NCBI RefSeq assembly: GCF_003575965.1
Contig: NZ_QWJJ01000001.1
Span: 1-64,000 of the forward strand
DNA from: Pseudooceanicola sediminis
GTDB taxonomy: Bacteria; Pseudomonadota; Alphaproteobacteria; Rhodobacterales; Rhodobacteraceae
Direction: 5' to 3'
Length of the DNA stretch: 64,000 nucleotides
The translations under genes were made by a program, and so were the position numbers. The notes beneath the pieces were generated by a model. The model saw only the letters and a list, made by a program, of their open reading frames with translations, had not been told where the DNA came from and made no database searches. Of this stretch, positions 8,735-18,081 are shown in pieces (position 1 is the stretch's first letter; each line of letters starts with the position of its first letter).

Positions 8735-10495
8735 ATGATGGCGAGCCCGAAGCGGACGTACGATGAAATTCTGGATCTGCACGGGATCAAGGTGCCGCTG
8801 TACGCCGACGTCGTGACGCCGAAGATCGAGCGTCAGATGCGCGTCGGGCACTATGAGGCGGGCGAAAGCCGGGCCGCGCGGGCATTTGTGCGCGCGGGCG
8901 ACAGGGTGCTTGAGCTGGGGGGGGGACTCGGGGTGATCTCCTCTGTCGTGGGGCGGATCGAGGGCGTCGAGAAGGTGCTGTCGATCGAGGCCAATCCGCA
9001 GTTGATCGAGGTGATCCGGGAAACGCAGCGTCTGAACGGCGTGGACAGGTGCGAGGTGCGTCACGGCGTGATCGACAGCCATGACCGCGACAGCGTGGCG
9101 TTCTATGTGCGACCGGATTTCTGGGCGTCCAGCATGACGCCGGACGCGCCCGTGTCCGGTGCCCAATCCGGTGCGGTCGATGCGGAGCGGCCCGGCCATC
9201 ACGAAACGGTTTCGGTGCCGGGTCTGTCGCTGGATCGTCTGGTGCAGGAGTTCCGCCCCAGCGTCCTGATCGCGGATATCGAGGGGGGCGAGCTGGATCT
9301 GTTCGAGAGCAGCGCCCTGAACGGTGTGCGCACGATCATCATCGAGCTGCATCCAGGCGTCTATGGCACTGCGGGGCAGGAGCGGATCTTGTCGACCTTG
9401 CGCGGGCTTGGGTTCGTGATCGACGCGGATCATCTGAAAGGGTCGGTCTGGGTATTGCATCGGCAGGCGGTGCCCGCGCTGTCGCCGCCCGGGCATCGGG
9501 GCGCAGCCCCCCGCATCGCCATCGTGACCTGCATGAAGAACGAAGGCCCGTTCCTGTTGGAATGGCTGGCCTATCATCGCGCCATCGGCGTGACGGATTT
9601 CGTCATCTTCACCAACGATTGCACGGATGGCACCGACCGGATGCTGGACAGGCTGGATGCGGCCGGGGTGGTCACGCACCTGCCGAACCCGGCCACTTTG
9701 GTCGGCTCGACGTATTTTCAGCCTGTCGCGCTGAAATATGCGTGCCAGTTGCCGCAGGTGCGGCGGGCGGATTACGTGATGTGCATCGACGTGGACGAAT
9801 TCGTCACCATCCGCGCCGGGGCGGGCCGGTTCAGCGACCTGTTGCAGGCGGCAGGCCCGTTTCATGCCCTGTCGATGAGCGAGCTGAACTTTACCAGCAG
9901 CGCGACCTGGGGTTTCGAGGATTGCTGGCTGACGGAGCGGTTTCGCGATCATGAGACGCCGACGCCGGGACATTGGCAGGCACGGCGCGGGGTCAAGACA
10001 ATCGTGCACGGCATTGAAAACATTCGCGCGATCCAGGTGCACCGGCCCTATCTGACGCCGGGCACCGAGGCGGATTTCGTCTGGCTGGACGGATCGGGAC
10101 GCGCCTTTGACAGGTCGTTCACCTTTTACGATCCGCAGAACGGGGTCGACCGACGCGGGCGCTATGACCTGGTCTGCCTGAACCATTACGCGCTGCGCAG
10201 CGTCGAGAGCTATCTGCTGAAGCTGGACCGCGGGGATGCCGTTTCGCCGCGCAACGTGGTGGACGGCACGTATTTTCGCAAACGTTCGATCGGGGGGGCG
10301 GCCCTGGGCTGGATCGATCCGATGGTGCCCGCCGCGCGCCGGGAATGGAGCGTGCTGATGCAGGACGACGTTCTGGCGGGGCTGCACGACGCGGCGGTCG
10401 CGGCCCACAAGGCGCGACTGAGCCATATCGCGGAACGTCCCGAAATCGCGGGCATCGCGGCGTGGATCCGCGAGACATATTTTGCCGCGCGATAA
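8735..10495 (+). CDS. FkbM methyltransferase fused to a family 2-type glycosyltransferase
   Basis: This 586-residue protein has two parts. Residues about 30-245 look like an FkbM family SAM-dependent methyltransferase: AGDRVLELGGGLGVISS is the SAM-binding loop, and SVLIADIEGGELDLFE and TIIIELHPGVYG are family blocks. Residues about 265-480 look like a family 2-type glycosyltransferase (Glyco_tranf_2_4 type): IAIVTCMKNEGPFLLEWLAYH, IFTNDCTDGTDRML, and the DxD-like MCIDVDEFV. The start is ATG 8735 or 8738, behind AGGAAG. No signal or membrane segment is seen. A combined role in modifying a surface glycan is inferred. It converges on the RTX-tailed sulfatase gene. Confidence 0.85.
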   Translation: MMASPKRTYDEILDLHGIKVPLYADVVTPKIERQMRVGHYEAGESRAARAFVRAGDRVLELGGGLGVISSVVGRIEGVEKVLSIEANPQLIEVIRETQRLNGVDRCEVRHGVIDSHDRDSVAFYVRPDFWASSMTPDAPVSGAQSGAVDAERPGHHETVSVPGLSLDRLVQEFRPSVLIADIEGGELDLFESSALNGVRTIIIELHPGVYGTAGQERILSTLRGLGFVIDADHLKGSVWVLHRQAVPALSPPGHRGAAPRIAIVTCMKNEGPFLLEWLAYHRAIGVTDFVIFTNDCTDGTDRMLDRLDAAGVVTHLPNPATLVGSTYFQPVALKYACQLPQVRRADYVMCIDVDEFVTIRAGAGRFSDLLQAAGPFHALSMSELNFTSSATWGFEDCWLTERFRDHETPTPGHWQARRGVKTIVHGIENIRAIQVHRPYLTPGTEADFVWLDGSGRAFDRSFTFYDPQNGVDRRGRYDLVCLNHYALRSVESYLLKLDRGDAVSPRNVVDGTYFRKRSIGGAALGWIDPMVPAARREWSVLMQDDVLAGLHDAAVAAHKARLSHIAERPEIAGIAAWIRETYFAAR

Positions 10496-10510
10496 CCGGG
10501 TCTGCGCCAT

Positions 10511-12709
10511 TTACTGCCAAGCGTCCCCGTGCCCTTCGGCGCCATCGGGGGGTGAGGCGGGCCTGGGCGTGAGGACGACGCCGGTGACGGTTGGGGCAAT
10601 GTCGTCACGCCGGCTTGTCGCGAGGCGGAGGCTTTCCGTGCCGCAGGTCAGCACCACGTCGTCCTGCACCTGCCGGATCCGTACCGGCCCCATCACCGCC
10701 CAGTCCGACAGGTCGATCACCCCTGTGCGGAACCCCCGCACCAATTGCGGCAGGCCTGTGCGCAGAAAGATCAGCGTCGTGATGCCCTGGGTGGCGTCGA
10801 TGGTGTTCTGACCAGCGTCGAGGGTGATGCGGCTTTGCCCCGGTCCGGTGGTGATCATGTTGACGCCGCCACCGGAATAGATGGTGTCGTTGCCCATTCC
10901 GGCAAAGATCACGGCATTGCCGCTGCCGCCGTGGATCAGGTTGTTGCCGTCGATGGCATGGATGGTGTCCTGGCCTTCGCCGCCATGGATCGTGGCATCC
11001 GACACCCCGGCGTGAACCCGGTTTTCACCGCGCCCAAGGTGGGCGGTCAGGCTGTCGCTGGAGGTGGTGATGTCGTCGCCGCCATCCCCCCCGACCACAT
11101 CCAGCGCAAACCGGTTGTGGCCCCCGGCAAAGAAGATCCGGTTGCCGGCGTCGTTGCACTGGATGCGAAAACGCGTGACGCCGCCGTTGGTGTCGGAGGC
11201 GAAAAGCAGCTCTCGGATGCCATCGGCGAGGTCGAGCGTGCCGTTTTCGCGCAGCGTGGCGAAGTGCTTGCGATGGCCCGGGGCGGACAGGCCTGCGGGC
11301 GCGGACCCCACCGTGATCACGCCGTTCGTGGGCAGCGATTGCAAGGGCGGGCCACCGTCGTGCACCGATATGTAGTCGGCCGTGCCGGAGTGCGGCGGAT
11401 CGCCCGCCGCCGCGATGAGCAGGCCATAATCGCGGCAGGTGGCCAGCAGGCTGCTGCGCATTTTGGCGTAGTGCGGGTGATCGGGGCCCAGATCGGTGGT
11501 CAGCCAGGGGTCGTGCGTCACGTCATAGAGGGCGCTGGTGCCGTCCTGATAGAGCGTGACGCGCAGGTCGCCTTGCCGGATTGAGGCGCTGCCATACCAA
11601 AAGGTCGGCACGGCGCGATCGGGCGCGCGCCCCCCCTCGACCAGCGGACGCAGGGAGGTGCCGACCGCGTGGCGCATCGGGCGCGCCCCGGCATAGTCCA
11701 GGATGGTCGGCCCCAGGTCGAGCAGGGCCACGGGGTCATCGACGACGCGCGCGGGTTGGCGCGGATCATGCACGATCAGCGGGACACGCGTCGCCTCTTC
11801 CCACAAGGTGAATTTGCGGAAACGGTTCTTGTCGCCCATGTGGTAGCCGTGATCGGAGAAGATCACGACGACGGTGTCGTCTGCGTGGGGCGAGGCCTTG
11901 AGCGCGTCCCAGACCCGGCCGATATGGCTGTCGACATGGCTGAAAGCCGAGAAATAGTTGCGGACGGATTTCTGCCAGTCCTCGACCGCGCCGGCCGTGT
12001 CCATGTTTTCCTGCATGAAGGTGGCGGTGAAGGCATTGAGATCGAAGCCCTGCGCCCAGTCGGCCGGCTGGATGAAATCCTCGACCGGGTACATCTGCTT
12101 GAAGCGATCCGGGGTGCGGAACGGCGGGTGCGGGTGGTGAAAGCCGACCTCTCGGTAAAACGGCGCGGCGGCGTCGTAGGATTTGAGGAACCGGATGGCG
12201 TGCTGGGACGAACGGTAATCGTAGTAGGCGCGGTCATCGGCGGTATCGGTGGTGCCAGCGCCGTTCATGCGCCCGCCATACTGGATTGCGGGGGCGTCGC
12301 GTTTCGGGCCGAAATAGACCTGCGCCGCGGGATGCGAATAGAGCGTGTCGTGCACCGCGGGGGGCAGGGGTTTGTAACCATGGTGGATCTTGCCCGCGGT
12401 GGCGCAGTGATAGCCCGCCTGCCGCAGGCGGTATTGCCACATCTGTTCGGGGCGCAGCAGGTCAAAGATGTTGGTGTAATTGTCAAAGATGCCGGTGGCA
12501 TAGGGCGACAGGCCCGACATGGCGCTGGCCCGGCTGGGTCCACAGATCGGCACCTGGCAATAGGCCGAGGTGAACAATGCGGAGTTGGCGCAGATCCGGT
12601 CGAGGTTGGGCGTGTGCAGCGTGGCCCCGAACGCGGTACGGTAGCGCCAGAAGGCGAAGGCGTCGTCCATGCCGATCAGGATCACGTTGCGCCGGTCTGC
12701 CATCTGCAT
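10511..12709 (-). CDS. Sulfatase with RTX-like C-terminal repeats
   Basis: The N-terminal part (about residues 5-400) is a type I sulfatase. Asp15-Asp16 are candidate calcium ligands, Cys56-Gly-Pro-Ser-Arg60 is the C-x-P-x-R signature whose Cys is converted to formylglycine, and VVVIFSDHGYHMGDK is a second metal site. After a linker, residues about 525-640 carry degenerate Gly/Asp/Asn nonapeptides (GGDGGDDI, GGEGQDTI, GGSGNAVI, GMGNDTI) like the calcium-binding repeats of type I secreted proteins. There is no N-terminal signal peptide, which fits type I secretion. The likely substrate is a sulfated glycan, but specificity is not visible. It follows the 435-residue gene by 33 bases. ATG 12703 is an alternative start. 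Confidence 0.88.
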   Translation of the reverse strand: MQMADRRNVILIGMDDAFAFWRYRTAFGATLHTPNLDRICANSALFTSAYCQVPICGPSRASAMSGLSPYATGIFDNYTNIFDLLRPEQMWQYRLRQAGYHCATAGKIHHGYKPLPPAVHDTLYSHPAAQVYFGPKRDAPAIQYGGRMNGAGTTDTADDRAYYDYRSSQHAIRFLKSYDAAAPFYREVGFHHPHPPFRTPDRFKQMYPVEDFIQPADWAQGFDLNAFTATFMQENMDTAGAVEDWQKSVRNYFSAFSHVDSHIGRVWDALKASPHADDTVVVIFSDHGYHMGDKNRFRKFTLWEEATRVPLIVHDPRQPARVVDDPVALLDLGPTILDYAGARPMRHAVGTSLRPLVEGGRAPDRAVPTFWYGSASIRQGDLRVTLYQDGTSALYDVTHDPWLTTDLGPDHPHYAKMRSSLLATCRDYGLLIAAAGDPPHSGTADYISVHDGGPPLQSLPTNGVITVGSAPAGLSAPGHRKHFATLRENGTLDLADGIRELLFASDTNGGVTRFRIQCNDAGNRIFFAGGHNRFALDVVGGDGGDDITTSSDSLTAHLGRGENRVHAGVSDATIHGGEGQDTIHAIDGNNLIHGGSGNAVIFAGMGNDTIYSGGGVNMITTGPGQSRITLDAGQNTIDATQGITTLIFLRTGLPQLVRGFRTGVIDLSDWAVMGPVRIRQVQDDVVLTCGTESLRLATSRRDDIAPTVTGVVLTPRPASPPDGAEGHGDAWQ

Positions 12710-12742
12710 CTTCTTTCTTGCCTTTGCGTTGCGCGGCCGGGG

Positions 12743-14050
12743 TCAGCCGGTGACCACCTTTTGAAGGCCCGACAGGGCGTAGCGCCGCAGCACATGCCCC
12801 GGAACGGCCAGGCTGTCGGCCTGCCATGTGTCGCGCAGGCCGCCGCGATTGGCGGCGCGGTCCTGCTGTCCATCCGCCGTGGCGCCCCAGGCATAGCTGA
12901 GCGAGAGCGCGGCGCCGGTCGGGGCCTTGTCGCAGAAGATCCTGACGATGGGGGGCCCGCGCATGACCCGCACGCCCGTGATCTGCGCGCCGTTGTCGCA
13001 ACCGTGCAGGGCAAATCCATGCGGTTCGTCGGGGTCGAACGCCAGCCCGGCGTCGGTGATGAAATGCGCCCTGAGTTCATCGCCGTCGGGGTGCACCAGG
13101 CTGAGAGAAGGGCAGCGCCAGGGGGTGCCCTGCTGGGTCTGGCGGACCGCCAGCACCTTGATCTCGTCCATCAGGGCGGCGCTGGTTGCGTCGTGCGTTG
13201 CGGGCATTCCGGGCAGAAAGCCATAGGGATAGCCGGGTGTCGCGACGATGAATTTCAGTGTCGGGTGATCCAGGTCCAGCCGCGCCTCGGCCAGGATCAC
13301 GCCCGATGTGCCATCGTCACGGGTGCCTGCCGACTGGGCCACGACGATATGCGGCACGCTGGCCTGTCCGGTCGTCGCGGCCACGGCGCGCCCCAGCCAA
13401 AGGGCGGTCCGGGCATAATGCGCGTCGGCCTGCGCTTCGTCGGTGTCGGGCGCACCGCTGAGCAGGGAAAGGTCGATGCGATCGACATGCAGGTGCTTTT
13501 GCCAGCGCGACAGCGCCTGTGCGCCGGTGGCAAGTTGGTCGTTCAGCGTCGCGGCCAGGGGCGCATCGGGTGCGGCCTCGGCCAGGGTCAGGCCGGGTTG
13601 CTGTGCCTCGATGGCCAGAACGGTGCGAAAGGCCAGGCCGTCGCGGCGGGCGTGCATCTGCGTCAGGACCGCCTGCGACCGGGCCGCCAGATCAGGGGCC
13701 GCACCACTGAGGTGCTGGTTCACGACGTGATAGTCAAAGCGTTCGGGCAGGGTGCGCGGGCTGCTGCGCATGTCGCCAAAGCTGAGCATGGCCAGCGCCA
13801 GCGGCGGGGTCTGGGCCAGGGTCAGGCGTTCGCGTTCCTCGTATCCCATCAGTTGACCGCGATACTGATCCGAAAGATAGCGCAGGGCGGATCCGTCCCG
13901 CTGTATCATCCAGGCATTGCCGCGCGTGCGCGGCGTGTCCGGCGCGGTTGCGGCCTGTGGTTCGGGATCTGATCCCGCCTGTAATCCGGCGTTTGATCCG
14001 GCGTGTAATCCGGCCTGTGATCGGGGGGGCGTTGGTGGGGCGGGTGGCAT
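12743..14050 (-). CDS. Conserved-looking protein of unknown function, 435 residues
   Basis: I do not recognise the family. Residues 1-45 are a Pro/Ala/Gly-rich, low-complexity lead with the near-repeat QAGLHAGSN / NAGLQAGSD. The rest looks folded, with blocks LAMLSFGDMRSS, IVVAQSAGTRDDG and a C-terminal part containing GVRVMRGPPIVRIF. The SFGD and QSAG segments loosely resemble SGNH-type carbohydrate esterases, but no complete catalytic set can be assigned. No signal peptide is evident. It is directly upstream of the sulfatase gene in the same direction, so a shared role on a sulfated or acylated glycan is a reasonable inference. The true start could be further in, beyond the low-complexity lead. 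Confidence 0.75.
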   Translation of the reverse strand: MPPAPPTPPRSQAGLHAGSNAGLQAGSDPEPQAATAPDTPRTRGNAWMIQRDGSALRYLSDQYRGQLMGYEERERLTLAQTPPLALAMLSFGDMRSSPRTLPERFDYHVVNQHLSGAAPDLAARSQAVLTQMHARRDGLAFRTVLAIEAQQPGLTLAEAAPDAPLAATLNDQLATGAQALSRWQKHLHVDRIDLSLLSGAPDTDEAQADAHYARTALWLGRAVAATTGQASVPHIVVAQSAGTRDDGTSGVILAEARLDLDHPTLKFIVATPGYPYGFLPGMPATHDATSAALMDEIKVLAVRQTQQGTPWRCPSLSLVHPDGDELRAHFITDAGLAFDPDEPHGFALHGCDNGAQITGVRVMRGPPIVRIFCDKAPTGAALSLSYAWGATADGQQDRAANRGGLRDTWQADSLAVPGHVLRRYALSGLQKVVTG

Positions 14051-14365
14051 TGGTGTGACCTGATCCTAAACGCTCTTTGGGTCGCCGCGCGGTGATGCCG
14101 CGCCAAGGGCACCCGGTGACCCCATCCCATGACCCCAGATGGCCGCAGTTGCCGCGATACTGGACCATCAACCTGCATCAGGGCAACAGATCCTTTCGCG
14201 GTCGCGCGGCGCCCCGACAACAGTGCCAAGGGGGTGCGGTGCGGCGATCGCGCCGTGGCAACACCGGCCCGACAGGGCGGCGAAGTCGGGCGACGGCCAT
14301 TGCCATTGTCCAGACCACGGGATAGCAATTCGCGGAATCAAGATGTCAATGAGGGAGGACATTCG
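14051..14365. other. Divergent intergenic region before the TRAP operon
   Basis: This 315-base region lies between the 435-residue gene (minus strand) and dctP (plus strand) and should hold both promoters. I see no recognisable sigma-54 or operator motif. The only clear signal is the strong GAGGGAGGA ribosome-binding site at 14351-14359 before dctP. Confidence 0.5.
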
Positions 14366-15352
14366 ATGTTTTTGAAGGGAATTCGGGGCACGGCGCTGCT
14401 TGGTGCCATGGCCAGTGTGACCGCAGGCGCGGCCATGGCACAGACCGAAGTCAAGATCGCCTATGCGCTGGCGCCGGACTCGCACTATGGTGTGGCGGCC
14501 CAGAAATGGCAGGACGTGGTCGAAGCCGAGACCGATGGAAAGTTCACCTTTCGGCATTTCCCGTCCTCGGCACTGGGTGGGGAACGCGAAGTGATCGAGG
14601 GGCTTCAGCTGGGCACCGTCGAGGCCACGATCGTGTCGACCGGCACGCTGAGCAACTTTGTGCCCGAGACGGGGGTGACGGACATTCCGTTCCTGTTCCG
14701 CAGCCTGGAACACGCACGTCACGTGCTGGACGGGCCGATCGGGCAGGAAATCCTGGCCAAGTTCGACGATGCCGGGATGGTCGCGATGGCCTGGGGCGAA
14801 CAGGGTTTTCGTCACATCACCAACAACCGCAACCCGATCGAGACGCCCGAAGACCTGGCGGGCATGAAGCTGCGCACGATGGAAAACCCGGTGCACCTGG
14901 CCGCCTTCAACGCGCTCGGCGCGGCACCGACGCCGATGGCCTGGCCCGAAGTGATCGGCGCGCTGCAACAGGGCACCATCGACGGTCAGGAAAACCCGCT
15001 GTCGGTGATCGTGTCGGTCAAGCTGAACGAAGTGCAGAAATACCTGACGCTGTCCGGGCACGTCTATTCGCCCGCGATGCTGCTGGTGTCCAAGCCGTTC
15101 TGGGAAGGTCTGTCGGATGAGGACAAGGCCGCCTTTGAGGAGGGTGCGTCCGAGGCGGTCGTGGCCATGCGCGCCTTTGTCGACAATGTCGAAAGCAGCG
15201 GCGTCGAGACGCTGAAAGAGCGTGGCATGGAGGTCAACACCCTGTCGCCAGAGCAAAAGGCGGCGTTCCGCGCCTCGGTCGAGGGGGCCTATGAAGGGTA
15301 CTACGAGACCTACGGCAAGGACCTGATCGACCGCATTTCCGCGACGGAATAA
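14366..15352 (+). CDS. dctP: TRAP transporter substrate-binding protein DctP
   Basis: This is the periplasmic receptor of a tripartite ATP-independent transporter for organic acids. The 328-residue precursor starts with a Sec signal peptide ending in AGAAMAQ, then the mature DctP fold. Family features are FRHFPSSALGGEREVIEGLQ, and MKLRTMENP, whose Arg is placed to salt-bridge a substrate carboxylate, followed by NALGAAPTPMAWPEV. The ligand is likely a dicarboxylate or other carboxylic acid but cannot be fixed from sequence. The ATG at 14366 follows GAGGGAGGA. It is the first gene of a three-gene operon. Confidence 0.93.
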   Translation: MFLKGIRGTALLGAMASVTAGAAMAQTEVKIAYALAPDSHYGVAAQKWQDVVEAETDGKFTFRHFPSSALGGEREVIEGLQLGTVEATIVSTGTLSNFVPETGVTDIPFLFRSLEHARHVLDGPIGQEILAKFDDAGMVAMAWGEQGFRHITNNRNPIETPEDLAGMKLRTMENPVHLAAFNALGAAPTPMAWPEVIGALQQGTIDGQENPLSVIVSVKLNEVQKYLTLSGHVYSPAMLLVSKPFWEGLSDEDKAAFEEGASEAVVAMRAFVDNVESSGVETLKERGMEVNTLSPEQKAAFRASVEGAYEGYYETYGKDLIDRISATE

Positions 15353-15424
15353 GCGCTGTTTCCATGATGGATTGGCTGGCGGCGACTGCTGCCGGCCAAT
15401 TCGTGTTTTACCGCCGGAGGAAAG

Positions 15425-15943
15425 ATGCGCAGGCTGGAACGTGTATTCGTCGCGCTGAACGGGGCTGTCGTGATCGCGATACTGTCGTCGATGGCGCTGA
15501 TCGTCGGGGCGAATGTGACCCTGCGCTATACCACCAATCATTCGCTGCCATGGGCCGATGAGGCGGCGCGCTATCTGATGATCTGGATGACGTTTCTGGG
15601 TGCCGGGCTGGCGTTGCGGTGGGGTGGGCATGTGGCCATCACCAATCTGCACGATGTCCTGACGACCCGTGGCCAGCGGGTGTTGCGGGCGGTCATCGTG
15701 CTGGTCCTGCTGCTGTTCTTTGCCTTCATGGTGCATGTCGGCCTGCAATACATGGACCGCGCCCGTTTCCAGAAGACCCCGGCGCTGCGCCTGTCATTCC
15801 TGTATGTCTATGCCGCGATGCCGGTGGGATTCAGCCTGCTGATCGTGCATCTGTTGCTGATCGCGAGACAGTTCATCCGCGCCGGCCATTTCGAGGAGGC
15901 CGAGGGCGCGGGCAACGCGATCTCGGGGGCGGCAAATGGTTGA
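15425..15943 (+). CDS. dctQ: TRAP transporter small membrane subunit DctQ
   Basis: The 172-residue protein has four predicted membrane helices, with the family motif LPWADEAARYLMIWMTFLGA in the second quarter. It forms the membrane complex with DctM and contacts the DctP receptor. A GGAGG site precedes the ATG by a few bases. It starts 72 bases after dctP and overlaps the start of dctM by 8 bases. Confidence 0.93.
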   Translation: MRRLERVFVALNGAVVIAILSSMALIVGANVTLRYTTNHSLPWADEAARYLMIWMTFLGAGLALRWGGHVAITNLHDVLTTRGQRVLRAVIVLVLLLFFAFMVHVGLQYMDRARFQKTPALRLSFLYVYAAMPVGFSLLIVHLLLIARQFIRAGHFEEAEGAGNAISGAANG

Positions 15944-17219
15944 GATCCTGTTTGCGTCGCTGTTCGTGCTGATGGTGCTGGGGTTGCCGGTGGCCTTTGC
16001 CATGGCGATTTCCGTCTTTGTCGCGATTGGCCTGGGCAGTTCGTATCCACAGATCGTGGTGGTCAAGGAGATGTTCTCGGGGCTGGACAGCTTTCCTCTC
16101 CTCGCGGTGCCGTTCTTTATCCTGGCCGCCGAGATCATGACCGGAGGCGCGATAACCACGACATTGTTGCGTTTCGCGGCGCAGTTCGTCGGGCATCTGC
16201 GCGGCGGGCTGGGCTATGCCAACGTGATTTCCTCGACCATGTTTGCCGGTATTTCCGGCTCGGCGCTGGCGGATGCGGCGGGACCGGGCGCGATGATGAT
16301 CCGCATGATGGAAAAGGGCGGCTATGACCGGGCCTATGCGGGCGCGTTGACGATTTCCAGCGCGGTGATCGGGCCGATCATCCCGCCGTCCATCGTGATG
16401 ATCATCTATGCGTTGCAGGACGAGGCGGTGTCGGTGGGGTCGCTGTTCATGGCGGGGGTGATACCGGGGTTGCTGCTGGGGATCGGCAACCTGGTGGCCA
16501 ACGGTGTGGTCAGCTGGAAGCGCGATTACCGCAGTGATGCGCCGCGCCCGGACAAGGCCGAGATGCTGCGCACCACGGTCAAGGCGATGCCGGCACTGGG
16601 ACTGATCGTGCTGATTGTCGGCGGCATTCGCGGTGGCATCTTTACCCCGACCGAAGCGTCGGTGATCGCGGTGTTCTATGCGTTGTTCTGCGGCATGGTG
16701 ATCTACCGGGCGCTGCAGTGGCGCGATCTGCCGGGGATCATCCTGCGCGCCGCACTGATCAGTGCGGCGGTGCTGCTGATCCTTGGCGCGGCGCGCGCGT
16801 TCGCCTGGGTGCTGGTGATCGAGGGGCTGCCGCAATTCCTGGCGCAGACCATCATCAGCTGGGACCTGTCGCCCATCGTGTTCCTGCTGGCGGTCAACCT
16901 GCTGATGCTGATTTTCGGCCTGTTCATGGACCCGTTGCCGGGGGTGATGATCCTGGTGCCGATCCTGGCGCCGATCAGCCATGCTCTCGGCATCGCGCCG
17001 GATCACTTTGCCATCGTGGTCATCGTCAACCTGACGCTGGGATTGACGACGCCGCCGGTGGGCAGCCTGATCTTTGTCGTATCTTCGGCCGCCAATCTGC
17101 GGCCCGCCGCGCTGGTACGGGAAATGCCGCCGTTCTTTCTGGCGAACCTGATCGTGCTGATGTTGTTGACGTTCGTACCGATGCTGAGCACCTGGCTGCC
17201 GGGGATCAGCGGCTTTTGA
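15936..17219 (+). CDS. dctM: TRAP transporter large membrane subunit DctM
   Basis: The 427-residue permease subunit has about a dozen membrane helices and translocates the substrate with a sodium or proton gradient. Characteristic blocks are LPVAFAMAISVFVAIG near the N-terminus, GHLRGGLGYANVISSTMFAGISGSA, and GLTTPPVGSLIFVVSS near the C-terminus. Its ATG overlaps the end of dctQ by 8 bases, so the two membrane subunits are coupled. The downstream gene is on the opposite strand. Confidence 0.95.
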   Translation: MVEILFASLFVLMVLGLPVAFAMAISVFVAIGLGSSYPQIVVVKEMFSGLDSFPLLAVPFFILAAEIMTGGAITTTLLRFAAQFVGHLRGGLGYANVISSTMFAGISGSALADAAGPGAMMIRMMEKGGYDRAYAGALTISSAVIGPIIPPSIVMIIYALQDEAVSVGSLFMAGVIPGLLLGIGNLVANGVVSWKRDYRSDAPRPDKAEMLRTTVKAMPALGLIVLIVGGIRGGIFTPTEASVIAVFYALFCGMVIYRALQWRDLPGIILRAALISAAVLLILGAARAFAWVLVIEGLPQFLAQTIISWDLSPIVFLLAVNLLMLIFGLFMDPLPGVMILVPILAPISHALGIAPDHFAIVVIVNLTLGLTTPPVGSLIFVVSSAANLRPAALVREMPPFFLANLIVLMLLTFVPMLSTWLPGISGF

Positions 17220-17226
17220 CACCTGA

Positions 17227-17253
17227 CGCCGCGCGCGGGGATCACGCGCGGCG
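17227..17253. terminator. GC hairpin between convergent genes
   Basis: CGCCGCGCG and CGCGCGGCG form a perfect 9-bp stem with a 9-base loop, directly where dctM and the methyltransferase gene converge. There is no T tract on either side, so a termination role is only a suggestion. Confidence 0.35.
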
Positions 17254-17868
17254 GAACATCAGCAATTTCGACATGTCGTCCTTGTGCGCACCCTGGCCGC
17301 GCTGGCCGTAGATCGGCACCAGCGGCATGTCCAGCTGTTCGATGCTGTTGCCCAGTGCCGCCAGTTTCGCCCCGAACCCCTGTGCCTGCCAGTGGTCGGC
17401 ATGAACCGAGATCACGGCAAGGCCACCGGGGCGCAGGATGCGCACCACTTCGTCCAGCGCCTGCGGGCCGACGTGGCCGGTGGTGAAGGTGCCGGTGGAC
17501 ACTGCGCCGGCATACTGGCCGTCCCTGACCGGCAAACGCTCCAGCAGATTGCCTTCGAACAGCGACGCATAGATGGTCTTGCGCCGGGCCACCGCCAACA
17601 TTTCCGGGGAAAGGTCAGTGGCATCTATCGGCGAGACGTCCAGTGCCGCGAGGGCAGCCCCACACAGGCCCGTGCCCGCGCCGAGGTCCAGGACAGGGCC
17701 GGTGCCCCCCGCATCTACAAAGGCGGCAGCGACCGCCCCCGGCAGCGCAAAATCCATTTCGGCAGCGAAACTTGTGTCGTAGGTGTCGGCCCAGTTTGCA
17801 TAGAGACGACGGCTGTCATCCGGGGTGCGCAGCCCATAGGCCGCCTGAAGGTCTGTTTTGTCTGTCAT
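17242..17868 (-). CDS. Class I SAM-dependent methyltransferase
   Basis: The 208-residue protein is a small-molecule type methyltransferase. Motif I is VLDLGAGTGLCGAAL; the acidic ribose-binding region is ATDLSPEMLAVARR, and motif IV/V is ILRPGGLAVISVHADH. The substrate is not predictable. The ATG at 17868 gives the family-like start MTDKTDLQAAYGL, followed by a block seen in related proteins (RLYANWADTYD). The upstream in-frame region is a Pro/Ala-rich extension not typical of the fold. It converges on dctM. Confidence 0.85.
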   Translation of the reverse strand: MTDKTDLQAAYGLRTPDDSRRLYANWADTYDTSFAAEMDFALPGAVAAAFVDAGGTGPVLDLGAGTGLCGAALAALDVSPIDATDLSPEMLAVARRKTIYASLFEGNLLERLPVRDGQYAGAVSTGTFTTGHVGPQALDEVVRILRPGGLAVISVHADHWQAQGFGAKLAALGNSIEQLDMPLVPIYGQRGQGAHKDDMSKLLMFRRA

Positions 17869-18040
17869 GAGGGCAGGGTAGCGGCCAGGACCGTGCCATG
17901 CAAACCGCACCGCTGAGACGGACGGCAAGGCCGAGGCAGGCGCGTGCAGGGATGCCGGCGGCTTGAGCGGAGCCAGCGGCGGCAACGGTGCCCGCGTCGG
18001 GGCGCTGAGGGCGATCGGTTGCCGGTATGACGGTGGTGGT

Positions 18041-18081
18041 GTGAGTGGGCGTGGTGTGAGCGGGCGTGGTGTCAGGGGGCG
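18041..18081 (+). repeat. 15-bp tandem repeat, 2.7 copies
   Basis: Two near-identical 15-mers, GTGAGTGGGCGTGGT (18041-18055) and GTGAGCGGGCGTGGT (18056-18070), are followed by a partial copy GTCAGGGGGCG that runs into the stop codon of the mechanosensitive channel gene (minus strand). The two full units differ at one position. Confidence 0.7.
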
